Source: Phenylobacterium sp. (GTDB taxonomy: Bacteria > Pseudomonadota > Alphaproteobacteria > Caulobacterales > Caulobacteraceae). From it: 64,000 bases of DNA. This document shows positions 55,889 through 64,000 of this stretch, in pieces. The stretch's first letter is position 1; each line of letters opens with the position of its first letter. Location: positions 1 to 64,000 of the forward strand of contig SSMU01000003.1 in assembly GCA_004799545.1 (NCBI GenBank), given 5' to 3'. The position numbers and the translations under genes are program-made. The notes beneath the pieces are model-generated. The model ran no database searches. It was not told where the DNA came from and saw only the letters and a program-made list of their open reading frames with translations.

Positions 55889-57580
55889 CTAGTGCTCGGC
55901 GAGCTTCTGCGTCGGGCCATCGGGACCGGCCGCCGAGGCGATCTTGGCCTCCGCGTCGGCCTTGATCTTGGCGTCCGGCTGCAGGGTCAGGACACGGCGC
56001 CACTGGAACATCGCCTCGTCCTTGCGGCCGACCTTCCAATAGGCGTCGCCCAGGTGGTTGTTGATCTCCGGGTCGCCGGCCTCCAGCTCGACCGCCTCCT
56101 CGAGCTTCTCGGCGGCCTTCTTGTAGTCGCCCATCCGGTAGTAGGCCCAGCCCAGGCTATCCACCATGGCGCCCGAGCGGGGGTCGGAGGCGACCGCGCG
56201 CTCGACCATGGCCATGGCCTCCTTGAGGTGTTCGTTGCGGTCGATCCAGGAGTAGCCGAGGTAGTTGAGCAGCTCCGGCTCGTCGGGCTGGGCGACCAGC
56301 GCCGCCTTCAGGTCCGCCTCGGCGTCGGCCCAGCGGTTGATCCGCTCGTAGGCCACGCCGCGCGCGTAGAGCAGCCGCCAGTCGGGGCTCTTCTGCTGGG
56401 CGATCAGGCCGGTGAGCACCGCGGCGGATTCGTCGAACTTCTCGTCGGCGCGCAGCAGGTCGGCGAGCGTCATCCGGCCCTCGGTCTCGCCGGAGGCGGC
56501 CGCCTGCCGGGCGAGCTTCAGCGCGGTCTCCTTGTCGCCGTCGTTCTGGTAGGTCCAGGCGAGCTTCGACTGGGCGGCGGCGTATTCCGTCGAGCCCGGC
56601 TTGGGCTTCGCATAGGCCTCCCGCGCCGCGCCCTCGTCGCCCGCCGAGGCCATCAGGTCGCCGACCATCACCCAGGCTTCGTCGCGGTCCGGGTCGAGCC
56701 GCAGGATCATCCGCAGGTAGGCCAGCGCCACCTGGGCCTGCTTGGCGGAGATCATCACCGCGGTGGGCGCCAGCAGCGCCTCGGCCGCGCCCTGTTTCAA
56801 GCTGGGGGTCGGAGGCGCGGCGCGGCCGGCCGTGGCGCGGGCCAGGGCCTGCTTCATCGCCACGTTCTCCGGCTCCTGCGCCAGGGAGGCGTTGTAGACC
56901 ACGATGGCGTCGGCCCGGCGGCCGCGCCGCTCCAGGAAGCCGCCGTAGGCCAGGCTGGCCATCTCGCCGCGCGCGCCGGCCGCCAGCGCCGCCTTGAAGT
57001 CGGTCTCGGCCTCGTCGTAGCGCTTGGCCCGCTCATAGAGCGCCGCCTGACCGAGCTGGCCGAAATAGTCGACGATCCGGTCGCCGCGCACCTGCGGGCG
57101 GACCAGCGAGCCGTCCACGTCGCCGGCCTCGGCCGCCGCCCAGGGGGCCAGCAGGGCCGCGGCCGGGCGGTGCGGGAAGCCGATGGAGTCGCCGGCCAGC
57201 AGGGCCTGGGCGTCCTTGCCCTTGCCGTCGGAGATCGCCTTGACCGCCTGGGTCAGCCGGCCGAGCCGCTTGGCGGGCTCCGAGGCGTCGGCGCCGGTGG
57301 GGGCGAGCGCCGCCGCCCGGTCGATGTCGCCGGCCAGCAGGGCCGAGGTGAAGGCCCGCTCCGCCACCAGCCCATCGTCGGCGGTCTCCAGCCGCGCCTG
57401 GTCGAAATACTTCGCGGCCTCGGCGCTGTGGCCCTCGTTGAGCGCCGCCTCCCCGGCCAGGAACTTACCGTAGGTCGAGGCGATGGCCGGGTCCTGCGCC
57501 TGCGCGGTCGGCTGGGTCGCGGTCGCGCAGCCTCCGAGGATGATCAGGGGAGCGGCGGCGATGAGCAGGCTTAAGCGCAT
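55889..57580 (-). CDS. TPR-repeat lipoprotein
   Basis: 563 residues with lipoprotein signal (LLIAAAPLIILGGC, Cys18). About 10-12 tetratricopeptide repeats run through the protein, clearest near the end (DPEINNHLGDAYWKVGRKDEAMFQWRRVL, SGAMVDSLGWAYYRMGDYKKAAEKLEEAVEL). Such proteins scaffold protein complexes at the inner face of the outer membrane or in the periplasm. No partner is evident. Confidence 0.87.
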   Translation of the reverse strand: MRLSLLIAAAPLIILGGCATATQPTAQAQDPAIASTYGKFLAGEAALNEGHSAEAAKYFDQARLETADDGLVAERAFTSALLAGDIDRAAALAPTGADASEPAKRLGRLTQAVKAISDGKGKDAQALLAGDSIGFPHRPAAALLAPWAAAEAGDVDGSLVRPQVRGDRIVDYFGQLGQAALYERAKRYDEAETDFKAALAAGARGEMASLAYGGFLERRGRRADAIVVYNASLAQEPENVAMKQALARATAGRAAPPTPSLKQGAAEALLAPTAVMISAKQAQVALAYLRMILRLDPDRDEAWVMVGDLMASAGDEGAAREAYAKPKPGSTEYAAAQSKLAWTYQNDGDKETALKLARQAAASGETEGRMTLADLLRADEKFDESAAVLTGLIAQQKSPDWRLLYARGVAYERINRWADAEADLKAALVAQPDEPELLNYLGYSWIDRNEHLKEAMAMVERAVASDPRSGAMVDSLGWAYYRMGDYKKAAEKLEEAVELEAGDPEINNHLGDAYWKVGRKDEAMFQWRRVLTLQPDAKIKADAEAKIASAAGPDGPTQKLAEH

Positions 57581-57658
57581 GGGGGAACCTTCGGCCGATC
57601 GGATGACGGCTGCAAGCGCGGCCTAAGCGCACGGCAAGGCGAGATCAGGGCGCGGCGA

Positions 57659-59389
57659 TTACATGTTGGGATAGTTCGGGCCATCCCCGCCCTGCGGGGT
57701 GGTCCAGACGATGTTCTGCGACGGGTCCTTGATATCGCAGGTCTTGCAGTGGACGCAGTTCTGGAAATTGATCTGGAACCGCGGGTTCTCGCCCTTGTCG
57801 TCGTAGAGCACCTCGTAGACGCCCGCCGGGCAGTAGAGCCGCGCCGGCTCGCCGAACCTGGGCAGGTTGACCCCGATCGGGATCGCCGCGTCCTTCAGCT
57901 TCAGGTGCGCCGGCTGGTTCTCGTCGTGGTTGGTGTTCGACAGGAAGACGCTCGACAGCTTGTCGAAGCTGAGCACCCCGTCCGGCTTGGGATAGACGAT
58001 CGGCTTGTAGTCCTCGGCGAGGCCGGTGGCCTCCGCGTCGGTCTTGCCGTGCTTCAGCGTGCCGAACAGCGAGAAGCCGCCGAAGACGTTGACGAAGTGC
58101 ATGTCGAATATGCCCAGCGCCGCGCCCATCAGCGTGCCGAAGCGCGAGAGCAGCGGCTTGGCGTTGCGGACCTTGTTGAGCTCCGTCCTCACCCAGGAGG
58201 CCTGGTAGGCGTCGTCATAGGCCTTCAGCTCGTCGCCCGCCCGGCCGCCCTGGATGGCGGCGAAGGCGGCCTCGGCGGCCATCATGCCGCTCTTCATGGC
58301 GTTGTGGCTGCCCTTGATGCGCGGCACGTTCATGAAGCCCGCGCTGTCGCCCAGGAGCACGCCGCCCGGGAAGTAGAGCTTGGGCACGGATTGCAGGCCG
58401 CCCTCGCTGATCGCCCGGGCGCCGTAGGAGATTCGCCGGCCGCCGGCCAGATACTGCGCCACGTCCGGATGGTGCTTGAAGCGCTGGAACTCGTCGAACG
58501 GCGACAGCCAGGGGTTCTTGTAGTTCAGGTGCACCACGAAGCCGATGGCCACGTAGTTGTCGCCGAAGTGGTAGAGGAAACTGCCGCCGCCGGTCTTGTC
58601 GTCCAGCGGCCAGCCGGTGGTGTGCTGCACAAGGCCCGGGACGAACACCTCGTCGGGCACCTGCCACAGCTCCTTGATGCCGATGCCGTGCTTCTCCGGT
58701 TCGCGGCCCTCGCCCAGGCCGAAGCGCGCCTTCAGCACCTTGGCCAGCGAGCCGCGCACCCCCTCGCCGATCATCGTATATTTGGCGTGCAGCTCGATGC
58801 CCGGCTGGTAGTCGGGGCCCTTGTTCCCGTTCTTGTCGATGCCGAACACCCCGGCCACCACGCCCTTCACCGCCCCGTCGGCGCTGAACACCAGTTCCGA
58901 GGCCGCCATGCCGGGATAGATCTCCACCCCCAGCCCCTCCGCCTGGCCGGCCAGCCAGCGGCAGACGTTGCCCAGGGAGGCGATGTAGTTGCCGTGGTTG
59001 TGCATGTAGCTGGGCATGGCGAACATCGGCAGCTCGAGGCTGCCCTGCGGGCCCAGCAGCAGGAACTTGTCCTTCGCCACCGGCGTCTCCAGCGGCGCGC
59101 CGAGCTCCTTCCAGTTCGGGAACAGCTCGTTGATGCCCTTGGGATCCAGGACGGCGCCGGACAGGATGTGGGCGCCCACCTCGGAGCCCTTCTCCAGCAC
59201 GGCGACGGAGATCTCCGCCCCCGCCTGCGCCGCCAGCTGCTTGAGCTTGATCGCCGCCGACAGGCCGGCGGGACCCGCGCCGACGATCACCACGTCGTAC
59301 GCCATGGCCTCGCGGCCGGAATCTGGATTGGCGGAGTCCGGGTTGGCGGAGTCAGGGCTGCTCCCAGGCGCGCCGAGGTCTTCGCTCAT
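57659..59389 (-). CDS. Electron-transfer flavoprotein-ubiquinone oxidoreductase
   Basis: 576 residues. FAD-binding GxGxxG in YDVVIVGAGPAGLSAAIKL, ETF-QO body motifs (KGIKELWQVP-type, GGVLLGDSAGFMNVPRIKGSHNAMKSGM), membrane-contact loop and the C-terminal iron-sulphur cluster C-VHC-KTC-DIKDPSQNI. It passes electrons from ETF (fed by acyl-CoA dehydrogenases) to ubiquinone. The extra N-terminal PDSANPDSANPDS repeat is coded by a 15-bp tandem unit; the ATG at MAYD could be the true start. Confidence 0.95.
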   Translation of the reverse strand: MSEDLGAPGSSPDSANPDSANPDSGREAMAYDVVIVGAGPAGLSAAIKLKQLAAQAGAEISVAVLEKGSEVGAHILSGAVLDPKGINELFPNWKELGAPLETPVAKDKFLLLGPQGSLELPMFAMPSYMHNHGNYIASLGNVCRWLAGQAEGLGVEIYPGMAASELVFSADGAVKGVVAGVFGIDKNGNKGPDYQPGIELHAKYTMIGEGVRGSLAKVLKARFGLGEGREPEKHGIGIKELWQVPDEVFVPGLVQHTTGWPLDDKTGGGSFLYHFGDNYVAIGFVVHLNYKNPWLSPFDEFQRFKHHPDVAQYLAGGRRISYGARAISEGGLQSVPKLYFPGGVLLGDSAGFMNVPRIKGSHNAMKSGMMAAEAAFAAIQGGRAGDELKAYDDAYQASWVRTELNKVRNAKPLLSRFGTLMGAALGIFDMHFVNVFGGFSLFGTLKHGKTDAEATGLAEDYKPIVYPKPDGVLSFDKLSSVFLSNTNHDENQPAHLKLKDAAIPIGVNLPRFGEPARLYCPAGVYEVLYDDKGENPRFQINFQNCVHCKTCDIKDPSQNIVWTTPQGGDGPNYPNM

Positions 59390-59483
59390 GCCGTTCTAGC
59401 TCCCTCGAGTCCGGCGAACGGGCCCGCGTCGGGCGCCGCCGATTCCCTCGCGACTTATCGGAAGCTCACGCGGCGGCGGTCAA

Positions 59484-59510
59484 GCAAAACCCCTCGCCGG
59501 CTGAGGGAGG
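59484..59510 (-). terminator. Probable terminator of small gene at 59518-59778
   Basis: On the minus strand CCCTC...GAGGG (59491-59507) with an inner GCCGGC is followed by GTTTTGCTT. It lies 8-30 bp after the small gene stop. Confidence 0.6.
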
Positions 59511-59517
59511 CGCCCGG

Positions 59518-59778
59518 CTACTCCGACAGCCGCAGGCGTTCTGGCGGCGTGTCCGAAGGCCATCGGTCGACGCAGACCCCAAGCGCGGCGATCTGCTCGC
59601 CGTTGCGGCAGAGCTCAACGCCCAGGTGGTGGGGACTGGCCCGCAGCAGGGCGTCGGCCGCGTCCCGCGCCGCGCCCTCGTCCACCGCCGACACCAGATG
59701 CAGGGTCGGCACCGTGTAGCGGTCGTCGTGAATGAAAGCTTCAAAGGTGTTCATCTGACGCGTGGTCATCGCTAGCAC
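59518..59778 (-). CDS. Small hypothetical protein
   Basis: 86 residues from GTG 59778 (AAGGGAG seven bases upstream; an ATG three codons in is possible). It reads RQMNTFEAFIHDDRYTVPTLHLVSAVDEGAARDAADALLRASPHHLGVEL, a compact alpha/beta protein with no recognised family, resembling short proteins found beside other genes in this group. Function unknown. Confidence 0.65.
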   Translation of the reverse strand: MLAMTTRQMNTFEAFIHDDRYTVPTLHLVSAVDEGAARDAADALLRASPHHLGVELCRNGEQIAALGVCVDRWPSDTPPERLRLSE

Positions 59779-60120
59779 TGAGTCTCCCTTCCACGATGCC
59801 GATCGGACGGGGGGAAGGCGCTCGGAAGTTTATGCGGCATCCGAATACCTCACGCCTAGCCATCAATACGGTTTCTAGACCCGGCTCAACATATTTCCGC
59901 ATGTTTCAGATGTGTGAACCGCTGCCGCTTGCAGAAATTATCCAACCCGCACATCCCGCTCACTATCACCCCGTTCCGCTGCTGGCCCGTTCTGCGCAAT
60001 AGATGTTTTATGAGTAAGGAACGTCTTTGGCGACATATGCGTTAACATCTGAGTTGACGTCAAGTGAGATGATAACTAGGAAATCGGGCGGCGCCTTGCG
60101 AGCCTGTCGAGGAGTGGAAG
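59779..60120. other. AT-richer intergenic region before the regulator gene
   Basis: 342 bases with lower GC than the surroundings and no convincing gene. It contains a TTGACGTCAA palindrome at 60054-60063 and several short direct repeats. It holds the promoter of the ribbon-helix-helix gene and probably of the small gene to the left. Confidence 0.5.
60054..60063. promoter_or_regulatory. Palindrome TTGACGTCAA, possible operator
   Basis: A perfect 10-bp inverted repeat about 58 bp before the regulator start. Ribbon-helix-helix proteins bind short symmetric sites and often repress themselves, so this could be its operator; TTGACG also reads as a -35 box. Confidence 0.35.
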
Positions 60121-60354
60121 ATGCCTGAGTCCGGCCGAGACGAGCGGCTGCAGATCATGCTGACCGAGGAGGAGCTGCGCGCGCTCGACGACTGGCGCTT
60201 CGCCCAGCGCATGCCCAGCCGCGCCGCGGCCATCCGCGAGCTCTTGCGCCGCGGTCTGGCCCACGAGGGCGTCCTCGACCTGGACGGCCGCACCAAGTCC
60301 AAGCAGTTCGGGGTGGTGGCGAACGCCTCCGAGGGCGACGGCGCCGAGAGCTGA
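60121..60354 (+). CDS. Ribbon-helix-helix type DNA-binding protein
   Basis: 77 residues. DERLQIMLTEEELRALDDWRF gives the beta-strand and first helix and QRMPSRAAAIRELLRRGLA the second helix, the RHH (MetJ/Arc) fold. It presumably binds DNA as a dimer. Target unknown; the palindrome upstream suggests autoregulation. It is followed, after 77 bp, by the HWE kinase. Confidence 0.8.
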   Translation: MPESGRDERLQIMLTEEELRALDDWRFAQRMPSRAAAIRELLRRGLAHEGVLDLDGRTKSKQFGVVANASEGDGAES

Positions 60355-60431
60355 CGCCCGGACGGCTCACGACGGGCCAACGGCTGGGCTTGTGCGTTGA
60401 ATGCGATAGGCGCGGGGCCTAGGAAGACCAG

Positions 60432-61463
60432 GTGAGCGAGACCACGGACCTTCGGACCCCTGCGCCGGCGTCGACGGCGGGCGCGGCCGCCGATTTCAAG
60501 GCGATCTTCGAGGCCTCGCCGGGTCCGATGCTGCTGATCGCCGCCGACCCGCCGCGCTTCACCATGGTGGCGGTGAACGCCGCCCACGCCGCGGCCTTCC
60601 GCACCACCCCCGATGTGTTGCTCGGCCAGGGCCTGTTCGAGGTGTTCCCCGATCCGCCCGATCCGGCGGCCGCAGCCTTCATGGACACCATCCGCCAGTC
60701 GCTCGAGCGGGCGATCGCCACCGGCCGGCCGGACGAGATGCCGGTGCAGCCCTACGCCGTGCTCGGCGCCGACGGCGAGGCGGAGGAGCGCTACTGGGGC
60801 GCCACCCAGACCCCGGTGTTCGGCGCCGACGGGCGGCTCACCCACGTCCTTTCCACGGTCTACGACCTCACCGCCCAGGTGAAGGAGCGGCGCATGGCCG
60901 AGGCCCGCGCCCTCTTGATGCGCGAGGTCGACCATCGCGCGCGCAATGCGCTGACCGTGGTCCAGGCCATCGTGCGGCTCACCGAGGCCGGAACCACCGA
61001 GGGCTTCAAACAGGTGGCCCTGGGCCGCGTCGAGGCGCTCTCCCGCGCCCAGACCTCGCTGGCCCGCCGCAAGTGGGAGGGCGCCGCCCTCAAAGAGGTT
61101 GTCGAGGCCGAGCTCGCCGCCCTCGCCTTCCCCGGCGCCACGCGGGTCTCCGGCCCCACCACCCTGCTGCCGCCGGAGCAGGTGCAGGCGATGAGCATGA
61201 TCCTGCACGAACTGGCCACCAACGCCGCCAAGTACGGAGCCCTCAGCGTCGCCGACGGCTCGGTGAGCGTCACCTGGCGCAAGGACGGCCCGGCCCGGAT
61301 CCTGCTGTGCTGGACCGAGGCCGGTGGGCCGCCGGTCGGCGAGCCCGCCATCGGCGGCTTCGGGTCGCGGCTGATCCGCCAGCTCGCCCGCCAGCTCGGC
61401 GGCGCGGTCCGCTATGACTGGCGGCCGGAAGGCCTCTACCTCGAGCTCACCGCGGCCGTCTGA
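60432..61463 (+). CDS. HWE-family sensor histidine kinase with PAS domain
   Basis: 343 residues, GTG start. PAS domain about 20-145 (FKAIFEASPGPMLLIAADPPRFTMVAVNAAHAAAF, LTHVLSTVYDLTAQVKERRMAEA). The HWE kinase core follows: REVDHRARNALTVVQAIVRL with phospho-accepting histidine, ELATNAAKYGALS (N box) and GGFGSRLIRQLARQLGG. HWE kinases are common in alphaproteobacteria for light, stress or density signals. No response regulator is adjacent, so the partner is elsewhere. Confidence 0.92.
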   Translation: MSETTDLRTPAPASTAGAAADFKAIFEASPGPMLLIAADPPRFTMVAVNAAHAAAFRTTPDVLLGQGLFEVFPDPPDPAAAAFMDTIRQSLERAIATGRPDEMPVQPYAVLGADGEAEERYWGATQTPVFGADGRLTHVLSTVYDLTAQVKERRMAEARALLMREVDHRARNALTVVQAIVRLTEAGTTEGFKQVALGRVEALSRAQTSLARRKWEGAALKEVVEAELAALAFPGATRVSGPTTLLPPEQVQAMSMILHELATNAAKYGALSVADGSVSVTWRKDGPARILLCWTEAGGPPVGEPAIGGFGSRLIRQLARQLGGAVRYDWRPEGLYLELTAAV

Positions 61464-61469
61464 GCGGCC

Positions 61470-62684
61470 CTAGGGCGCGGAAAACCCGTCCCTGAGGAAG
61501 GCCTCGGCATAGCCGCAGTGCATGGCCACGCCGCGGGCCATCACCCGCTCGTCAAGCACCATGCGGTTGGAGTGCAGGGCGCAGCAGCTGCGGAAATCGC
61601 CGCCCTCCGGCGTGGCGCCCAGGAAGACCATGGCGCCGGGGACCTTCTGCAGCACATAGGCGAAGTCCTCCGCCCCCATCACCGGCGCGCCCAGCCGATG
61701 GAACACCCCATCGCCGTAAAGCCCCGCCACGACCTGTCCGGCCAGGTCGACCGCGCGCCCGTCACAGATGGTCACCGGGAAGCCGCCGATGATGTCGGTC
61801 TCGGCCGAGGCGCGGTGCGCCGCCGCGATGTTCGCAGCCACCCGCTGGATCCCTTCGTGGGCCAGGCCGCGCGAATGCTCGGAGAAGGAGCGGATCGTCC
61901 CCTCGATCACCGCGCACTCCGGGATCACGTTGTTGGTGGTTCCCGCCTCGATGCGGCCGACGGTGACCACCACCGGATCGAAGGCCGGCACGGTGCGGGT
62001 CACCATCGCCTGGATGGCCATGACGATCTCGCAGGCGATCGGGATGGGATCGACCGCATCATGCGGCTGCGAGGCGTGGCCGCCCTTGCCGGTCACCAGG
62101 ATCTCGAAGCGGTCGGCGGCGGCGAGCAGCGGGCCGGGGCGGCTGCCGAAGCTGCCGGCCGGCGCGTTGGGCGTCACGTGCAGGGCGAAGGCGGCGTCGG
62201 GCAGCGGATCGAGCAGGCCGTCGTCGATCATGTGCCGCGCGCCGTGGAAGCCCTCCTCCCCCGGCTGGAACATGAACAGCACCGTGCCCGCCAGCTCCTC
62301 GCGTCTGGCCGACAGGGCCTTGGCCGCGCCGACCAGCATGGCCACGTGGGTGTCGTGGCCGCAGGCGTGCATGGCGCCGATGGTGCGCGAGGTGAACGCA
62401 AGGCCGGTCTCCTCGGTGAGCGGCAGGGCGTCCATGTCGCCGCGCAGCAGGATGGTGCGGCCGTTCTCCGGCCCCTTCAGCACCGCCACAAAGCCGGTGG
62501 TCGACGGCCCTTCGCGATATTCCAGCGGCAGGCCGGCCAGCGCCGCCTTGGCCTTGGCCGTGGTCAACGGCGTCTCGAGCCCCAGCTCCGGCTCTTCGTG
62601 GATCGCCCGCCTGAGCGCGATCAGCTCCGGCAGCAGGGCCTCGCCCGCGGCGGTCCAGTGGGCGGCGAGCGGAAGTTGCGTCAT
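61470..62684 (-). CDS. M20-family amidohydrolase (hippurate hydrolase-like)
   Basis: 404 residues. Metal ligands in GAMHACGHDTHVAML, MFQPGEEGFHGARHMIDDG and VMGAEDFAYVLQKVPG; the dimerisation domain is between. Such enzymes hydrolyse N-acyl amino acids or aromatic amides. It is convergent with the HWE kinase and has a small gene upstream on the same strand. Confidence 0.93.
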   Translation of the reverse strand: MTQLPLAAHWTAAGEALLPELIALRRAIHEEPELGLETPLTTAKAKAALAGLPLEYREGPSTTGFVAVLKGPENGRTILLRGDMDALPLTEETGLAFTSRTIGAMHACGHDTHVAMLVGAAKALSARREELAGTVLFMFQPGEEGFHGARHMIDDGLLDPLPDAAFALHVTPNAPAGSFGSRPGPLLAAADRFEILVTGKGGHASQPHDAVDPIPIACEIVMAIQAMVTRTVPAFDPVVVTVGRIEAGTTNNVIPECAVIEGTIRSFSEHSRGLAHEGIQRVAANIAAAHRASAETDIIGGFPVTICDGRAVDLAGQVVAGLYGDGVFHRLGAPVMGAEDFAYVLQKVPGAMVFLGATPEGGDFRSCCALHSNRMVLDERVMARGVAMHCGYAEAFLRDGFSAP

Positions 62685-62711
62685 GGGCGGCTCCAGTGTT
62701 GCGCCGCCACC

Positions 62712-63098
62712 TTACCCCTGCCGCGCGCGATGCCTAGGCGTCCGCGCCAGCGTCCACTTGAGGTCCTCGGGGTCGAGCCCGTCGCAGACCTCGGCCATCC
62801 ACAGCAGGAACAGCTCCAGCTCGTCGTCGATGGCCGTATCGTCCAGCGGGCGCGGCTCGTAGCGCGGCCAGAAGGCCGAGACGATGGCCATGGAGGGCCG
62901 CCCGCGGCCGAAGTCGCCCAGCTCTATGGCGAACAGGTGGCCCTGGGCGCTGCGCCAATAGGCGCGCCCCGCCCGGAACCCCAGCGCCCGCTCCAGCGAG
63001 GCCGCCACCTCGGGCCGCACGTCCAGCTCCTGCTCGAAGATCAGCGGATCGGCGCGCAGGCCCGCCAGCTCGACCGCGGTCGGCGTCACGAATTTCAC
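62712..63098 (-). CDS. Hypothetical protein
   Basis: 128 residues, soluble: EVAASLERALGFRAGRAYWRSAQGHLFAIELGDFGRGRPSMAIVSAFWPRYE. Tryptophan-rich and with an acidic end (DDELELFLLWMAEVCDGLDPEDLKW). Starts with 4-bp overlap on the hydrolase stop, so it is coupled to that gene. No family recognised. Confidence 0.7.
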   Translation of the reverse strand: MKFVTPTAVELAGLRADPLIFEQELDVRPEVAASLERALGFRAGRAYWRSAQGHLFAIELGDFGRGRPSMAIVSAFWPRYEPRPLDDTAIDDELELFLLWMAEVCDGLDPEDLKWTLARTPRHRARQG

Positions 63099-64000
63099 GG
63101 CCTCGCTCCCACCGTGCGATCCAGGAAGGCCACGATGTCGGCGGCGATCTCCGGCCCGCGGTCGTCCTGCAGGAAGTGGGTGGCCCGGTCGTAGGTCTTT
63201 GGCCCCTCGGCGTGCGGCAGCAGCTCCTTCAGCCGCTCGGCGTATTCGATCGGGAACACCTGGTCCTCCGGCGCCCAGATCAGCTGGATCGGCACACCCG
63301 CCAGCCGGGGCAGCTGGCCCTGGATCCAGGCCATGTCCGCCCAGCCCCGGTCGCCCTCACGCAGCGGGATCGAGCGGGGCCAGGTCAGCGTCACCGTCTC
63401 GCTCTCGCGCTCGTCATAGACGTGGTGATAGCCGCGCGCCTCCTCGGCGGTCATCCCGCGCCGGCTGGTCGCCGAGGGGCCGGCCCCGGAGAGGATCTTC
63501 AGCCGCTTCATGAAATAGGGCCCGATCACCGGCGCATGCCAGGTGGTCCAGGGCCGCGCCGAGGTGTGGAAGCGGCCCTTGTAGTCAGTGAACAGCCAGG
63601 TGTTCATCAGGGTCAGGGCCGCTACCCGGTCCAGCCGCGTCAGCGCCGCGCCGGTCCCCTGCGGCCCGCCCCAGTCCTGGCCGACGATCGCCATCCCCTT
63701 GAGGTCCAGCTGGTCGATCAGCGACACCAGGTCGGCGATGTGGTGCGCCAGGCTGTAGGCGGCGTCGATCCTGGGCTTGTCGGAATAGCCCGCGCCGATG
63801 CAGTCCGGCGCGATCACCCGGTAGCCGGCCGCCGTCAGCGGCGCCACGAAGTCCCGGTAGAGGAAGCTCCAGGTCGGGTTGCCGTGCAGCAGCAGCACCG
63901 GCCGCCCTGTCCGCGGCCCCTCGTCGATGAACGCCATCCGCCGGCCGTTGACGCTCAGCTGCGCCTGCGGCCAGGGGAACATCGGCGTCAGCCAGTCGGG
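63095..64000 (-). CDS. Haloalkane dehalogenase-like alpha/beta hydrolase (5' end beyond window)
   Basis: The frame is open to base 64000 and its first residues (PDWLTPMFPWPQAQLSVNG) match the usual start PDWLxxxFPF of this family, so the start codon is probably just outside the window; ATG 63982 is internal. The hydrolase motifs are LLLHGNPTWSFLYRDF, nucleophile in VGQDWGGPQG, acid in WAPEDQVFPI and base in ATHFLQDD. It could cut carbon-halogen or ester bonds. Confidence 0.85.
   Translation of the reverse strand, partial: PDWLTPMFPWPQAQLSVNGRRMAFIDEGPRTGRPVLLLHGNPTWSFLYRDFVAPLTAAGYRVIAPDCIGAGYSDKPRIDAAYSLAHHIADLVSLIDQLDLKGMAIVGQDWGGPQGTGAALTRLDRVAALTLMNTWLFTDYKGRFHTSARPWTTWHAPVIGPYFMKRLKILSGAGPSATSRRGMTAEEARGYHHVYDERESETVTLTWPRSIPLREGDRGWADMAWIQGQLPRLAGVPIQLIWAPEDQVFPIEYAERLKELLPHAEGPKTYDRATHFLQDDRGPEIAADIVAFLDRTVGARP

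Overview
The window looks like chromosomal DNA of a high-GC alphaproteobacterium of the Caulobacterales (Caulobacter/Phenylobacterium type). The evidence is a flagellin locus with flbT, flaF, flaG, a typical alpha flagellin and a very large FlaEY-like protein. Other pointers are an alphaproteobacterial LexA operator (GTTC-N7-GTTC) in front of ssb, an HWE-type histidine kinase, and housekeeping blocks in familiar alphaproteobacterial order (gyrA-coaD-ppi-ppi, queA-tgt, glyQ-glyS-ppdK, glnK-amtB). This assignment is inferred from gene content only. No prophage, insertion sequence or CRISPR array was seen.

Layout. 1-3.7 kb: the 3' end of a triplicated type I-secreted calcium-binding repeat protein, an O-acyltransferase and an enoyl-CoA hydratase. 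3.7-11.7 kb: the most distinctive region, a probable ribosomally made secreted peptide system. A 130-residue precursor with a double-glycine leader is followed by a perfect 15-bp hairpin and then a same-strand operon: Stf0-type sulfotransferase, a SPASM-domain protein that lacks a radical-SAM core, and a Tat-exported serine hydrolase. Divergent or adjacent to these are a Fic-fold protein with a damaged active site, a C39-peptidase ABC exporter and an HlyD/CvaA-type adaptor. 11.8-24 kb: tRNA-Lys, then tgt/queA, peptidyl-prolyl isomerases, coaD, gyrA, an acetyltransferase, a thioredoxin-fold/prolyl-hydroxylase fusion and ssb.

24-32 kb: small envelope proteins and the flagellin locus. 32-45 kb: mixed metabolism and envelope genes (MoxR ATPase, universal stress protein, an HD-phosphatase/NUDIX operon, fatty acid hydroxylase, porin, KAS III, M48 protease, a GT-C-like membrane protein). 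Their intergenic gaps carry compound palindromes of at least two families. 45-51 kb: GNAT, ppdK, glyS and glyQ on the minus strand. 51-60 kb: a fasciclin protein, glnK-amtB, ispE, a TPR lipoprotein and ETF-ubiquinone oxidoreductase. 60-64 kb: a ribbon-helix-helix regulator, an HWE kinase, an M20 amidohydrolase and the C-terminal part of a haloalkane dehalogenase-like hydrolase that runs off the right edge.

Proposed working of the peptide system (inference): the precursor is made in excess from its own promoter and strong ribosome binding site. The hairpin damps read-through into the tailoring genes. The sulfotransferase and SPASM protein act on the core, the C39 domain cuts after the Gly-Gly, and the ABC/HlyD pair exports the product. 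Position, motifs and spacing support this model; no chemistry is shown by sequence alone.
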